From: Nymphaea colorata
Lineage: Eukaryota; Streptophyta; Magnoliopsida; Nymphaeales; Nymphaeaceae
Assembly (NCBI RefSeq): GCF_008831285.2
Contig: NW_022205232.1
Location: forward strand, 17,501-35,000
Direction: 5' to 3'
DNA: 17,500 nucleotides
The notes beneath the pieces were generated by a model that saw only the letters and a program-made list of their open reading frames with translations, searched no databases and was not told the DNA's origin. Both the position numbers and the translations under genes were made by a program. Shown here piece by piece: positions 1-10,710 of the stretch (position 1 is the first letter of the stretch; the number at the start of each line of letters is the position of its first letter).

Positions 1-3000
1 ACAGAGGAGATCTGGTTGAATGGAAAGGAAGAAGATGAATTCGACCTGAAAGAGAAAGAAAAGAATGAACTTTTATGGATTGAAAAATCCCTTCTGTCTC
101 TTCTTTTCGATTATCAACGATGGAATCGACCTCTGCGGTATATAGAAAATGATCGATTTTCAAATGCTGTAAGAAATGAAATGTCTCAATATTTTTTTAA
201 TACATGCGAAAGTGATGGAAAGCAAAGAATATCTTTCACATATCCACCTAGTTTGTCTACTTTTTTGAAATGATACAAAAAAAGATGTCTTTTCGCACAG
301 CGGAAAAACTACCTGCGGAGGCCCTCTCTAATGAATGGGTTTCGACCACTAAAAAACAAAGAGATAACTTAAGGAACGAATTCATAAATCGAATTGAAGC
401 TATAGACAAAGGATCTCTTATCCTCGATGTGGTCGAAAAAAGAGCCAGATTGTGCAATGATGAAGAGGAACAAGAATGCTTACCTAAGTTTTATGATCCT
501 CTTTTGAACGGACCTTATCGTGGAACAATAAAAAAAGGGTATTTATATTCAATTAGGAATGATTCAACTACCTCCACACGGGGGTCTACCAAAATGGCTT
601 GGATAAATAAGATTCATGGTATCCTTTTTTCCAAGGATTATCGAGAGTTTGAACGAGAATTGGAACACGAAATATATAAACTTGACGTAAAATCATTATC
701 TACAGGCATTGAGGATTCATCAGTCTCAATTGGTGAATTTACAGAAGAAGCTGAAGAAGCTGAGAAATCAAGAACTCGTTTCAAACAATTTGCTTTTGGG
801 GGAGAAGAAAAAGTATTCGATATGGTTAGAGCTGATCCGAATGATCAAAAATGAGTAATCTTCAAATTGAAGAAATTAAGAAAAAGGTTCCTCGATGGTT
901 ATACAAACTGACTTCTGATTTGGATTTTGAAGAAGAGGAGGAGGAGGAGGAGGAAGAAGATGATCAGGAAGAATCCACAGAGGATCACGGGATTCGTTCA
1001 AGAAAAGCCAAACGTGTAGTAATTTATACTGACACTGATACCGATGAGGATACTAATATCATTAATACCAATGATAATATCATCAATACTACCACTGATA
1101 ATATCATTAATACCAATGATAATATCAATAATACTACTGATAATATCAGTAATACCACCGATAGTAATCAAGAAAAAAATAGTGATGATCAAGTCGAAAA
1201 AGGTGATCAAAGAGGAAAAGGAAATGGTGATCAAGCCAAAAAGAAAAAGGGTGATCAAGCCAAAAATGGTGATCAAAGAGGAAAAGGAAATGGTGATCAA
1301 GCAGAAGAACATGAAATGGCCTTGATACGTTACTCGCAACAATCAGATTTTCGTCGTGATATAATCAAAGGGTCGATGCGGGCTCAAAGACGTAAAACAG
1401 TCACTTGGGAAATGTTTCAAACAGATGTACACTCCCCCCTTTTTTTGACAGAATAGACAAAACACCTTTGTTTCTTTTGATATCTCAAGGATGATGAACC
1501 TCATTTTTAGGAATTGGATGGAGGAAAAAAGCCCAAAAATACAAACATCTGATTATGTGGGTGAAGGGGCAAAAGAGAAAGAGAAAATGGAGAAAGAACA
1601 CGAAGAGGAGTATAAAAGAAAGAGGATAAAAGACAGGAGGAGGAACGGATAGCAATAGCAGAAACTTGGGATAATATTATATTTGCTCAAGCAATAAGGA
1701 GTTCCATATTAGTAACCCACTCGATTCTCGAAAATACATCATATTACCTTCATTGATAATAGTTAAAAATATTGGTCGTATGTTATTATTTCAATTCCCT
1801 GAGTGGTATGAAGATTTGACCGAATGGAGTAGGGAAATGCATGTCAAATGCACATATAATGGTGTTCAATTATCGGAAACAGAATTTCCAAAGATTGGTT
1901 AACAGACGGTATTCAGATAAAAATCCTATTTCCTTTCTCTCTGAAACCTTGGCATAGAAAAAAGCTACGATCCCATCATAAGGATCTAAGAAAAAAACAA
2001 AAAAATTTCTGTTTTTTAACGATCTGGGGGATGGAAACAGAAGTCCCCTTTGGCTCTCCCCGAAAAAAACCTTTCTTTTTTGAACCCATTAATAAAACAC
2101 TCGAAAAAAAATTAGAAAAGTCAAAAAGACAGGTTTTTTCTTTCTAAGAATTATAAAAGACAACATAAAAGGTTTTCTAAAGATTCTCAACGAAAAAATA
2201 AGATGGATTATCAAAATAGTTCTATTTATAAAAAGAAAAGTGAAGAAACTCTTTTTCTTAGTGACGCGAGTCTATGACCAAGTCAAAATGAAGAACCAAG
2301 TCAAAATGAGAAAGATTCCAAAAAAAATCATCCATGAATCACCCATTATAATTGTATCCGGAGATTGGACAAATGATTCACTGATAGAAAGAAAAATTAA
2401 TGATCTGGCTGATAAGACAACCAAAATCTGGGATCAAGTAGAAAAGATTAGAAAAGACAAGAAAAAAAAACCTCTAACTCCAGATATTGAGGATATAGAT
2501 ATTAGTACTAACAAGGGAAATTTTAGTAATAAAAGAACCGAATCACGGAAACATATTTTTCAAATATCTAAAAAAAGAAGAAGTGCCCCATTAATCTCTA
2601 AATGGAACTCTTTTATGAAATCTTTCATTGAAAGAATATACATGGGTATCCTTCTATGTATCACTAACATTTACAGGATCAATGCACAATTTTTTCTTGA
2701 CTCAACAAAAAATACTTTAAATGGATACACTTACAATGACGAAATAAAGGAAAAGGATACTAATGAAACGAATCCAAATATAATTCCCTTCATTTCGACT
2801 GTAAAATCTCTTTCTACTTATACTACTAATATAAGTAGTGATAGTAATTCACCGATTTACTGCGACTTATCTTCTTTGTCTCAAGCCTATGTGTTTTACA
2901 AATTATTGCAAACCCAAGTTAGTAACAATATAAGTCAGAATCCATATTTCATTACTACAGAACATATCCTTTTATTAAGGATAGAATAAAAGACTATTTC

Positions 3001-4888
3001 CATGACTATTTCCATACACGAGGAATATTTGATTCAGAATCAAAACACAAGAAACTGCGGAATTCTGGAATGAGTGAATGGAAAAACTGGTTAAAGAGCC
3101 ATTATCAATACAATTTCTCCCATGACAAATGGTCTAGATTAGCACCTCTAAAATGGAGAAAGAAAGTCAATCAGCATTTTACGATTAAAAATAACGACTC
3201 ACCAAAATTGGGTTCATATGAAGAAAAGACCAATTAATTCATTCCGGTAAAAAGGATTATTATAAATATAAATTGGACTTATTGAAGAGTCCGAGTTGCG
3301 AAAAAAAAAATTAAAAAACACTACAGATATGATCTTTTATCATATAAATATCTTAATTATGAAGATGTGAAAGACTCCAATATTTATGGATCACCATTAC
3401 AAGTAAACAGGCACGGAGAGATTTCTAATTACAATACACATAAATACAAATCGTTTTATGCTACAACTATAAATGATAGCCTAGAAGATAAATATACAAT
3501 TGATAGGGATCCAAATCTAGATAGAAAATATTTGGAATTGAGAATCACCAATTTTTACCCTAGAAACAATATTGAAACTAGGACTAGTACGGGTATCAGA
3601 ACTTTCATTAATAAAAAAAAGAAAACTACTAAGACTGGGACCAATAAGAAAGATATTCTTTATCTTTATATCAGAATTCATCAAGAAATCCAAACAAAGC
3701 AAAAAGAGTTATTTTTTGATTGGATGGGAATGAATGAACAAATGTTAGATCATACTATATCGAATCTGCGCCCTTGGTTCTTACCAGAATTTGTGCCGCT
3801 TTACGATCGATATAAGACTAATCCGTGGATCATACCAATCAAATTGCTTCTATTTGATTTTCATGGAAACAAAACAAGCGATCTTTATATAGATCCAAAG
3901 GTGGAATCTAATCAAAAAGAAAGATTTAATCCAAAACCAAAAGTAGAATCTAATCAAAAGGGATATCTTGAATTAGAGAATGGGAACCGGGACGAGAAAG
4001 AACGACAGCACCAAGGAAATCTTATATCTGATATAAGAAACCAAAAAAAAGATGTTGGAGCAAATTCCGCGGGTTCAGATATTAAGAAACGCAGAAAGAA
4101 AAAGAAATTCAAGAGCAAGAAGGAAGCGGAACTAGACTTATTTTTGAAAAAATATTTTCTTTTTCAACTCCGATGGGGTGATTCTTTCAATCAAAGAATG
4201 ACCAATAATATCAAGGTATATTGTCTACTGCTTAGACTTATGAATCCGAATGAAATTGCTATATCCTCTATTCAAAGAGGAGAATGGGTCTAGATGTAAT
4301 GCTGATTAATAAGGATTTGTCTCTTCCAGAATTGATAAAAAGGGGAATATTTATTGTTGAACCGGTTCGTTTGTCTATCAAATGGGATGGAATTTCGATT
4401 ATGTATCAAACCATAGCTATTTCATTGACCCATAAGGTTCAGTACCAAACTAATCGAGGATACCAGGTAAAAAAACATATTGATAAGAATGACTTGAATG
4501 GCTCGATTGCACGACACGGAGGAGTGCGTGTGAATGGGGACAATAATAATTATGATTTGCTTGTTCCTGAACATATTTTATCTCCTAGCCATCGTAGAGA
4601 ATTGAGAATTATAAGCCGTTTCAATTACCGAAATAGGAACCTTGTGAATAAGAATCCAGTATTTTGCAATAGAGCTAAGACTAATGCGCAGGGGTTGAGA
4701 AATTTGTAAATAGGGATAAGCATTTTGATACAGATACAAATAACTCTCTAAAATGGAAAGTGTTTCTTTGGCCCACTCATCGATTAGAAGATTTAGCCTG
4801 TATGAATCGTTATTGGTTTGATACCAATAATGGGAGTCGTTTCAGTATGTCAAGGATCCATATGTATAAGCAATTTGGAATTCGCTGA
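1..4888 (+). CDS. ycf1: Ycf1 / Tic214, 3' part, interrupted by about 13 single-base indels
   Basis: Encodes Tic214 (Ycf1), a large subunit of the TIC translocon at the plastid inner envelope. Only the charged part after the N-terminal membrane domain is here; the frame enters from the left edge, and the final codons ([10 protein letters not shown], then TGA at 4886-4888) match the family's conserved C terminus. Recognisable blocks include [16 protein letters not shown] near 79-125, FDWMGMNEQ near 3715 and [12 protein letters not shown] near 4378. Acidic and Asn/Asp-rich repeats lie at 929-1310. The frame shifts at about 267, 847-851, 1447, 1475-1478, 1622, 1729, 1890-1892, 2144, 2927, 3224-3227, 3301-3310, 4283 and 4699. 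All look like one-base losses except 3301-3310 (A10, one gained). With these undone the frame is open throughout; I saw no nonsense substitution. Identity is very secure. Whether the breaks are real is doubtful: ycf1 is essential in most angiosperms. Confidence 0.95.
929..964 (+). repeat. Glu-coding microsatellite in ycf1
   Basis: Ten consecutive Glu codons (mixed GAA and GAG) followed by two Asp codons, in the frame used by this part of ycf1. The GAG core is a trinucleotide repeat, so length can change by slippage without breaking the frame. Acidic runs of variable length are common in the ycf1 middle region. Confidence 0.8.
1055..1162 (+). repeat. In-frame 21/24-bp coding minisatellite in ycf1
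   Basis: Five imperfect units, each starting AATATC, at 1055, 1076, 1100, 1121 and 1142. The spacing of 21, 24, 21 and 21 bases is always a multiple of three. Each encodes a 7- or 8-residue unit of the form N-I-x-N-T-x-D. The frame is kept, which points to selection on a low-complexity polar linker and not to random decay. Confidence 0.85.
1202..1302 (+). repeat. 35-bp perfect direct repeat, 66-bp period, in ycf1
   Basis: A 35-bp stretch at 1202-1236 recurs exactly at 1268-1302, a 66-bp (22-codon) period. A 17-bp piece at 1226-1242 also recurs at 1250-1266. The repeats encode a basic, Gly-rich segment built on the tripeptide G-D-Q. The in-frame period marks a recent slippage or unequal-recombination duplication within ycf1. 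Confidence 0.85.
3895..3962 (+). repeat. Imperfect coding duplication (VESNQK motif) in ycf1
   Basis: The hexapeptide VESNQK occurs twice, each time after a P-K pair, about 48 bases apart and in frame. The DNA copies differ at a few positions (for example GTGGAATCT against GTAGAATCT), so this duplication is older than the perfect repeats at 1202-1302. Confidence 0.6.
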
Positions 4889-4959
4889 TGTTACAATCAA
4901 TTTCCCTCTTTATCACGCGCCTGGTATATGAGAACATGCAAATAAATACATACCTTATG

Positions 4960-5046
4960 TTAGACTCTGATACACAAGATTCAGTCAGTTAGACTCTGAT
5001 ACACAAGATTCAGTCAGTTAGACTCTGATACACAAGATTCAGTCAC
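4960..5046 (+). repeat. 29-bp tandem repeat, three copies, ycf1-rps15 spacer
   Basis: Three head-to-tail copies of a 29-bp unit beginning TTAGACTCTGATACAC lie at 4960-4988, 4989-5017 and 5018-5046. Only the last base of the third copy differs (C for G). The unit shows no inverted symmetry and no reading frame. Near identity suggests recent expansion. The rest of the 4889-5327 spacer is AT-rich and shows no further gene. Confidence 0.95.
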
Positions 5047-5327
5047 ATATCAATTGGACCTAGGAATGAATCGACAGAATCTTTTTAGGTCCCTTTCCCT
5101 TTCATTCTGTTTCGTGAGCCCAGGAATATACCATCCCTTTGTATCTGAATAAATTTATTGTTATTATTTATTCATATTCATTTTGATTTGTTTGATAGAA
5201 AAAAGAGTAATATATGAATCAATCCAGATTATTGTGTACACCAGACAAAATAAATGGTATTATTATTCTTGATTGGGAAGATTTATATCCGTGGGAACAA
5301 AAAGAAAAAAGAGAAGAATTTATTTGT

Positions 5328-5590
5328 ATGGTAAAGAATTCGCCCATATCCGTTATTCCACAAGAAGAAAAAAGGGGTTCTGTTGAATTCCAAGTATTTA
5401 ATTTTACCAATAAGATAGAGAGACTTACTTCACATTTGAAACTGCACAGAAGAGACTATTTATCTCAGAGGGTCTGCGGAAAATTCTGGGGAAACGCCAA
5501 CGACTGCTGGTTTATTTATCAAAGAAAAATCGAGTGCGTTATAGGGAATTAATTGGTCAATTGGGTATTCGAGAACCAAAAACTGGTTAG
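5328..5590 (+). CDS. rps15: Plastid ribosomal protein S15 with one frameshift
   Basis: Encodes uS15 of the plastid 30S subunit, which binds the central domain of 16S rRNA. The start at 5328 gives the family N terminus MVKNS; conserved blocks follow, including [14 protein letters not shown] and the helix [16 protein letters not shown]. Just after that, the G run at 5470-5472 has three bases where the family needs four, and the frame is lost. In the next frame the rest is intact ([18 protein letters not shown]) to TAG at 5588-5590. The span is 263 bases; one more gives 88 codons including stop, close to the usual 90 or so residues. The frame is also open upstream to an ATG at 5214, but those 38 codons resemble nothing I know in S15. 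A real loss of S15 would be unexpected, so the break is more likely a sequence error. Confidence 0.93.
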
Positions 5591-5665
5591 TTTGGAAATT
5601 CGTTTGAGTTATTCGGTTCATTAGATCTTGAATTTGGATGAACCTCGTTTCATTTTCAGGAATTC

Positions 5666-5719
5666 ATGGAATAATGAATTGGGATCGGAGAAATGGAATA
5701 ATGAATTGGAATCGGAGAA
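5666..5719 (+). repeat. 27-bp tandem duplication in the rps15-ndhH spacer
   Basis: Two adjacent 27-bp copies at 5666-5692 and 5693-5719 differ at one base (G at 5683 against A at 5710). The second copy ends nine bases before the ndhH start at 5729, so the duplication sits in the ndhH 5' leader. Its GGAG at 5714-5717 is a weak ribosome-binding-site candidate. Confidence 0.85.
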
Positions 5720-5728
5720 TAAAAACAT

Positions 5729-6910
5729 ATGACTGTACCAGACGCAAGAAAAGACCTCCTCGTGGTCAATATGGGTCCTCACCACCCGTCAATGCATGGT
5801 GTTCTTCGACTCATTGTTACTCTAGATGGCGAAGATGTTATCGACTGTGAACCCATATTGGGTTATTTACACAGAGGAATGGAAAAAAATTGCGGAAAAC
5901 CGAACAATTATACAATATCTACCTTATGTAACACGTTGGGATTATTTAGCTACTATGTTCACGGAGGCAATAACCGTTAATGCACCTGAGGAATTGGGAA
6001 ATATTCAAGTACCTAAAAGAGCCAGCTATATTAGGGTAATTATGCTGGAGTTGAGTCGTATAGCTTCGCATTTGTTATGGCTTGGACCTTTTATGGCCGA
6101 TATCGGTGCGCAGACTCCTTTCTTCTATATTTTCAGAGAGAGGGAATTGTTATATGATCTATTCGAAGCTGCCACAGGTATGCGAATGATGCATAATTAT
6201 TTCCGTATCGGGGGGGTAGCTGCTGATTTACCTCATGGCTGGATAGATAAATGTTTAGATTTCTGCGATTATTTTTTAACGGGAGTTGTTGAATATCAAA
6301 AGCTTATTACGCGCAATCCCATCTTTTTGGAACGAGTTGAAGGGGTAGGTTTTATTGGGGGAGAGGAAGCCATAAATTGGGGTTTATCAGGACCAATGCT
6401 ACGAGCTTCCGGAATCCAATGGGACCTTCGTAAAGTCGATCGGTATGAGTGTTATGATGAATTCGATTGGGAAGTCCAATGGCAAAAGAAGGAGACTCAT
6501 TAGCTCGTTATTTAGTAAGAATTGGCGAAATGACGGAATCCATCAAAATTATTCAACAGGCTCTGGAAGGAATTCCGGGGGGACCTTATGAAAATTTAGA
6601 ATTCCGACGCTTTGCTGGAACAAAAGATTCAGAATTGAACGACTTTGAATATCGATTCATTAGTAAAAAGCCTTCTCCCAGTTTTGAATTGTCAAAACAA
6701 GAACTTTATGTGAGAGTAGAAGCCCCAAAGGGAGAATTAGGTATTTTTCTGATAGGAGATAATAGTGTTTTTCCTTGGAGATGGAAAATACGTCCACCCG
6801 GTTTCATCAATTTGCAAATTCTTCCTCAGCTAGTTAAAAGAATGAAATTGGCTGATATTATGACAATACTAGGTAGTATAGATATCATTATGGGAGAAGT
6901 TGATCGTTGA
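5729..6910 (+). CDS. ndhH: NDH complex subunit H (49-kDa type) with two compensating indels
   Basis: Core subunit of the peripheral arm of the thylakoid NDH complex, homologous to complex I NuoD/49 kDa. The ATG at 5729 opens [20 protein letters not shown], the expected start. A run of A at 5883-5889 holds seven bases where six keep the frame (GMEK into [10 protein letters not shown]). The frame is restored by a lost A at 6484-6487, where [12 protein letters not shown] should read on. Between these the protein is fully conserved, for example [20 protein letters not shown]. Total length is 1182 bases, exactly 394 codons, because the gain and the loss cancel. TGA at 6908-6910 is followed after one base by the ndhA ATG, a typical tight junction. 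The name is certain. The shift would scramble about 200 residues if real, which conflicts with the conservation of that stretch. Confidence 0.95.
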
Positions 6911-6911
6911 A

Positions 6912-8924
6912 ATGATAATTGAAGAAGCACAAGCTATCAATTCTTTTTTCAGATCGGAATCCTCAAAAGAGGCCTATGGGCTCATATGGTTACTTGTACC
7001 TATTGTTACTCTTGTATTGGGAATCACAATAGGGGTATTAGTAATTGTGTGGCTAGAAAGAAAAATATCTGCAGGGATACAACGACGAATTGGTCCTGAG
7101 TATGCCGGCCCCCTGGGCATTCTTCAAGCTCTAGCGGATGGGGTCAAACTACTTTTCAAAGAAGATCTTCTTCCATCTAGAGGAGATATTCGTTATTTAG
7201 TGTCGGCCCATCCGTAGCGGTCGTATCAATTCTACTGAGTTATTCAGTAATTCCCTTTGGCCATCACCTTGTACTAACCGATCTCAGTATAGGTGTTCTC
7301 TATGGATCGCTATTTCAAGTATTGCCCCTATCGGACTTCTTATGTCCGGATATGGATCAAATAATAAATATTCCTTTTCAGGTGGTTTACGAGCTGCTGC
7401 TCAATCTATAAGTTATGAAATACCGTTAACTCCATGTGTGTTATCAATATCTCTACGTGTGATTCGTTGGAATACGCACTCCTACCTCTTTCTTTGCTTT
7501 TTCTAGGAAAGAAGTTGGTTGATTGAATATATAGATAGAACTCTTTTTTATTCATCACTGGGATCTATGAACTAAACCAGATAGTTATATGAGTGAAACA
7601 AAACTGCTTATGAATTCGCAGTAAGAAGATCGAGTCTCATTACCTACGTACGAGAGTAAAGTGGAGCTAAACATAAGCAGCGGAAGCTGTTTACCCCAAG
7701 TATCGATTAGCCATCAGGACTTGAAGCGGGCGCAAAAGATCAACTGTATGGAATTTTACTCTTGTATTTATTACCATACCGAGGATCCACCAAAACTGAG
7801 TGGACGGTTAGGAACACCAAGGTACACAAAAGATTAGTAATGGAGATAATGTAACGTATCCAAACGGATATTTTGACATTACATAAAAGGAGTCATAATG
7901 AGGGCTTGAAGTTGGTAGAAATGATCAAAAAGTACTTCCCCGTGATCCCGATCCAGAGTATAGCTCCTATCCACTGATTTAAAAATAACTATCAGGAACG
8001 AAGTAATCCTTTATTTATATAGTATAGTCCTTCTGAGAAAGAAGAGAAGAACAGGAAGGAAAAATGGATTGACTATTTATTGTATCTTATGGAAAGATCG
8101 AGTTAAGTTATTACTGAACAAGAAACTCAGCAAAAAGAATAAAGGATGAGATGGATTCAGAAGTGTACTTTTTATTTGTTATTATCTTATCGCGGACAGA
8201 ATCCCACTGGTCTAGTTCACTTATGAGCATTTTGATTCATCTTTCTTTTTTCCTATGGTATGCCGATGTAATACCGAAGCATACCTTAGATTTATTCGTG
8301 ACCATTGAGGAGCCGTATGAAGCTGAGGTCTCATGTACGGTTCTGGAATAGAGATGGGAACAGTGATGTTATCATCGACTATGATTATCTAACAGTTCAA
8401 GTACGGTTGATATAGTTGAGGCGCAGTCAAAATATGGTTTTTGGGGGTGGAATCTTTGGCGTCAACCTATAGGGTTCATAGTTTTTATAATTTCTTCACT
8501 AGCAGAATGCGAGAGATTGCCCTTTGATTTACCGGAAGCCGAGGAGGAATTAGTAGCAGGTTATCAAACTGAATATTCAGGTATCAAATTTGGTTTATTT
8601 TATGTTGCTTCTTACCTCAATTTACTAGTTTCTTCATTATTCGTAACAGTTCTGTACTTGGGAGGGTGGAATCTTCCTATTCCATATATACCAATTACTG
8701 AACTTTTCGAAATAAATAAAACTAGTGAAGTCTTTGGAACAACAATTAGTCTCCTCATTACATTAGCTAAAGCTTATTTGTTCCTGTTCATTCCTATCTC
8801 AACAAGATGGACTTTACCTAGGCTGAGAATGGATCAACTATTAAATCTTGGGTGGAAATCTCTTTTACCTATTGCTCTCGGTAATCTATTATTGACAACT
8901 TCTTCCCAACTTGTTTCGCTATAA
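6912..8924 (+). CDS. ndhA: NDH complex subunit A, two exons, two indels in exon 1
   Basis: Membrane subunit of the NDH complex, homologous to NuoH/ND1, at the junction of the membrane and peripheral arms. Exon 1 is about 6912-7456 and exon 2 about 8386-8924 (TAA at 8922-8924). Family blocks are plain: [19 protein letters not shown] in exon 1, and [20 protein letters not shown] and [20 protein letters not shown] in exon 2. Several hydrophobic helices are visible. Exon 1 has two one-base losses in T runs, at 7193-7194 and near 7301. Adding both gives 547 + 539 bases, or 362 codons including stop, near the normal 364. Exon 2 is intact. A CCA (Pro) codon near the end of exon 1, where many homologues have Leu, is a candidate C-to-U editing site. 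The phase-1 splice rebuilds CTA CTA TCT across the junction. Confidence 0.94.
7457..8385 (+). other. ndhA group II intron
   Basis: The intron begins GTGTG at 7457-7461, matching the group II 5' rule GUGYG, and ends in AT at 8385. Domain V is recognisable at about 8310-8343: its lower helix pairs GAGCCGTA (8310-8317) with TACGGTTC (8336-8343), including one G-T pair, and its upper stem-loop is capped by a four-base loop. Domain VI and the 3' end follow. The 929-base length is slightly shorter than typical for ndhA. No maturase ORF is present, so splicing needs nuclear factors and probably plastid MatK. Boundaries are inferred from reading-frame continuity and could be off by a few bases. Confidence 0.88.
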
Positions 8925-9003
8925 CAGAATAGGATATTCCAGATTCTTATCCTCTCTCAAGCAAGAGAAAGAAACATCAAATTATTCATGGATATCACGA
9001 TAT

Positions 9004-9542
9004 ATGTTTCCTATGGTGACTGGGTTCATGAATTATGGTCAACAGACAGTACGAGCTGCAAGATACATTGGTCAAAGTTTCATGATTACCTTATCTCACG
9101 CAAATCGTTTACCTGTAACTATTCAATATCCTTATGAAAAATCGATCACATCAGAGCGTTTCCGTGGGCGAATCCACTTTGAATTTGATAAATGCATTGC
9201 TTGTGAAGTATGTGTTCGCGTATGTCCGATAGATCTACCTGTTGTTGATTGGCGATTAGAAACAGATATTAGAAAGAAACGATTGCTTAATTATAGTATT
9301 GATTTCGGAATCTGTATATTTTGTGGTAATTGCGTGGAGTATTGCCCCACAAACTGTTATCAATGACTGAAGAATATGAACTTTCCACCTACGATCGTCA
9401 CGAATTAAATTATAATCAAATTGCTTTGGGTCGGTTACCAATGTCTGTAATTGGAGATTACACAGTTCGAACAATTATGAACTCAACTCCAATAAAAATA
9501 TCTATGGAGAAACCCCTTGATTCAAGAACGATTACCAATTAA
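9004..9542 (+). CDS. ndhI: NDH complex subunit I, 2x[4Fe-4S] ferredoxin type, one frameshift
   Basis: Fe-S subunit of the NDH peripheral arm, homologous to NuoI/TYKY; it passes electrons through two [4Fe-4S] clusters. The start at 9004 gives the usual [20 protein letters not shown]; the frame is open further upstream, but that part is not conserved. Cluster motifs C-x2-C-x2-C-x3-C-P lie at residues 64/67/70/74 and 104/107/110/114, so both are complete. Just past the second motif, T at 9357-9358 is one base short and the frame breaks. The conserved tail ([20 protein letters not shown]) continues in another frame to TAA at 9540-9542. The span of 539 bases plus one gives 180 codons including stop. 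The gene sits 79 bases after ndhA, in the ndh cluster. A terminal shift might leave the clusters, but an error is likelier. Confidence 0.94.
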
Positions 9543-9885
9543 ATTAAAAATAAGACTAAGTTTTGATCAAAAGTAGGTAAGTTTCTTTCATGTCAGACAA
9601 AGAATAACTAGATTTGTGAGGATTATAACTACTTTTTGAATATATAAATATATATAGCCATTATAGCCATAGCCCTTATTTGTTTAATTAAAAATATGAA
9701 ATTACGAACTCTGTTTCGACTAAAGACAAAAGCAAGATTGGCCCGTTCAATTGATTAACTCAATCTACATAAACCCACACCACGCTGGGGTAAGAACTAT
9801 TAGATATAAAAAAGGGTAACCCACTTTTTCCCGACCAGTAAGATCATGAGATATTTTGACTTATTTATCGCTTATTTAACACATA
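9543..9885. other. ndhI-ndhG spacer, no gene seen
   Basis: 343 bases, AT-rich. It contains a TATA-rich stretch near 9640-9660 followed by short repeats of TATAGCCAT near 9653-9675. No conserved ORF, tRNA or strong hairpin was found. It lies inside the ndh cluster and is probably a processed intercistronic region. Confidence 0.6.
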
Positions 9886-10418
9886 ATGGATTTACCTGCG
9901 CCAATACATGATATTCTTTTAGTATCTCTGGGATCAGGTCTTATAGTAGGAGGTCTAGGAGTGGTATTACTTACCAATCCAATTTATTCTGCCTTTTCCT
10001 TGGGATTGGTTCTTGTTTGTATATCTTTATTTATATTCCATCGAACTCTTATTTTGTAGCTGCTGCGCAGCTACTTATTTACGTGGGAGCCATAAATGTC
10101 TTAATCTTATTTGCTGTGATGTTTATGAATGGTTCAGAATATTACAATTCTTTTCATTTTTGGACTGTCGGAGATGGATTCACTTCGCTAGTTTGTACAA
10201 GTATTTTTTTTTCACTAATTGCTACTATCCCAAACACGTCATGGTACGGGATTATTTGGACTACAAGATCAAACCAGATCATAGAACAGGACCTGACAAG
10301 TAATGTTCAACAGATTGGGATTCATTTATCAACAGATTTTTATCTTCCATTTGAACTGATTTCTATAATCCTTTTAGTTTCCTTAGTGGGCGCAATTGCT
10401 ATGGCTCGCCGGGAATAG
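9886..10418 (+). CDS. ndhG: NDH complex subunit G with one frameshift
   Basis: Membrane subunit of the NDH complex, homologous to NuoJ/ND6. The ATG at 9886 opens [13 protein letters not shown], the expected start. Hydrophobic segments follow, with conserved [20 protein letters not shown] and [20 protein letters not shown]. The T run at 10030-10032 has three bases where four are needed (before YIPSNSYF), so the protein is split over two frames. The second runs to TAG at 10416-10418 and ends GAIAMARRE. The span of 533 bases plus one gives 178 codons including stop, within a codon or two of the normal length. There is no nonsense substitution. It lies between ndhI and ndhE as in other plastomes. 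Confidence 0.94.
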
Positions 10419-10697
10419 ATACTTAGAATTGGAAATAACAAACCAACCAAATAAAATAAAGCAACCTCCGTGTAATTGTTATCGCATCTATCTGTCCACC
10501 CTAAATTGGAATATTGTTCATGAGACATATTTCAAAGTTTTTGTTAGTTCGACGACCCATTTCAGTGTCTTTTTTGGTACTGTATTTCTTATATATATTA
10601 TATGGATTGATAATTGAATTAGATTCAGTAGAATCTTCTCATTTAATTAATCGAATCAGTTGAATTGTTGTTTATATTGAAATGAATCGAGATTGAC

Positions 10698-10703
10698 GAG
10701 GAG
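10698..10703 (+). promoter_or_regulatory. Shine-Dalgarno-like site before ndhE
   Basis: GAGGAG lies seven bases before the ndhE ATG at 10711. It can pair with the 3' end of plastid 16S rRNA and supports 10711 as the start over the second ATG at 10714. Confidence 0.6.
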
Positions 10704-10710
10704 TTGGTCA

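Noticed and set aside
998-1342. Open frames on the opposite strand and in another frame of the ycf1 repeat region, rich in Ile and Leu
   Set aside because: They are shadows of the in-frame repeats: AT-rich triplets read as hydrophobic residues in other frames. The forward Tic214 frame explains the region.
8151-8351. 66-codon frame inside the ndhA intron
   Set aside because: It overlaps group II domain V, matches no maturase motif and runs across structured intron sequence. Chance open frame.
9256-9474. 72-codon - strand frame over the ndhI Fe-S region
   Set aside because: Antisense to strongly conserved ndhI coding sequence; no independent support.
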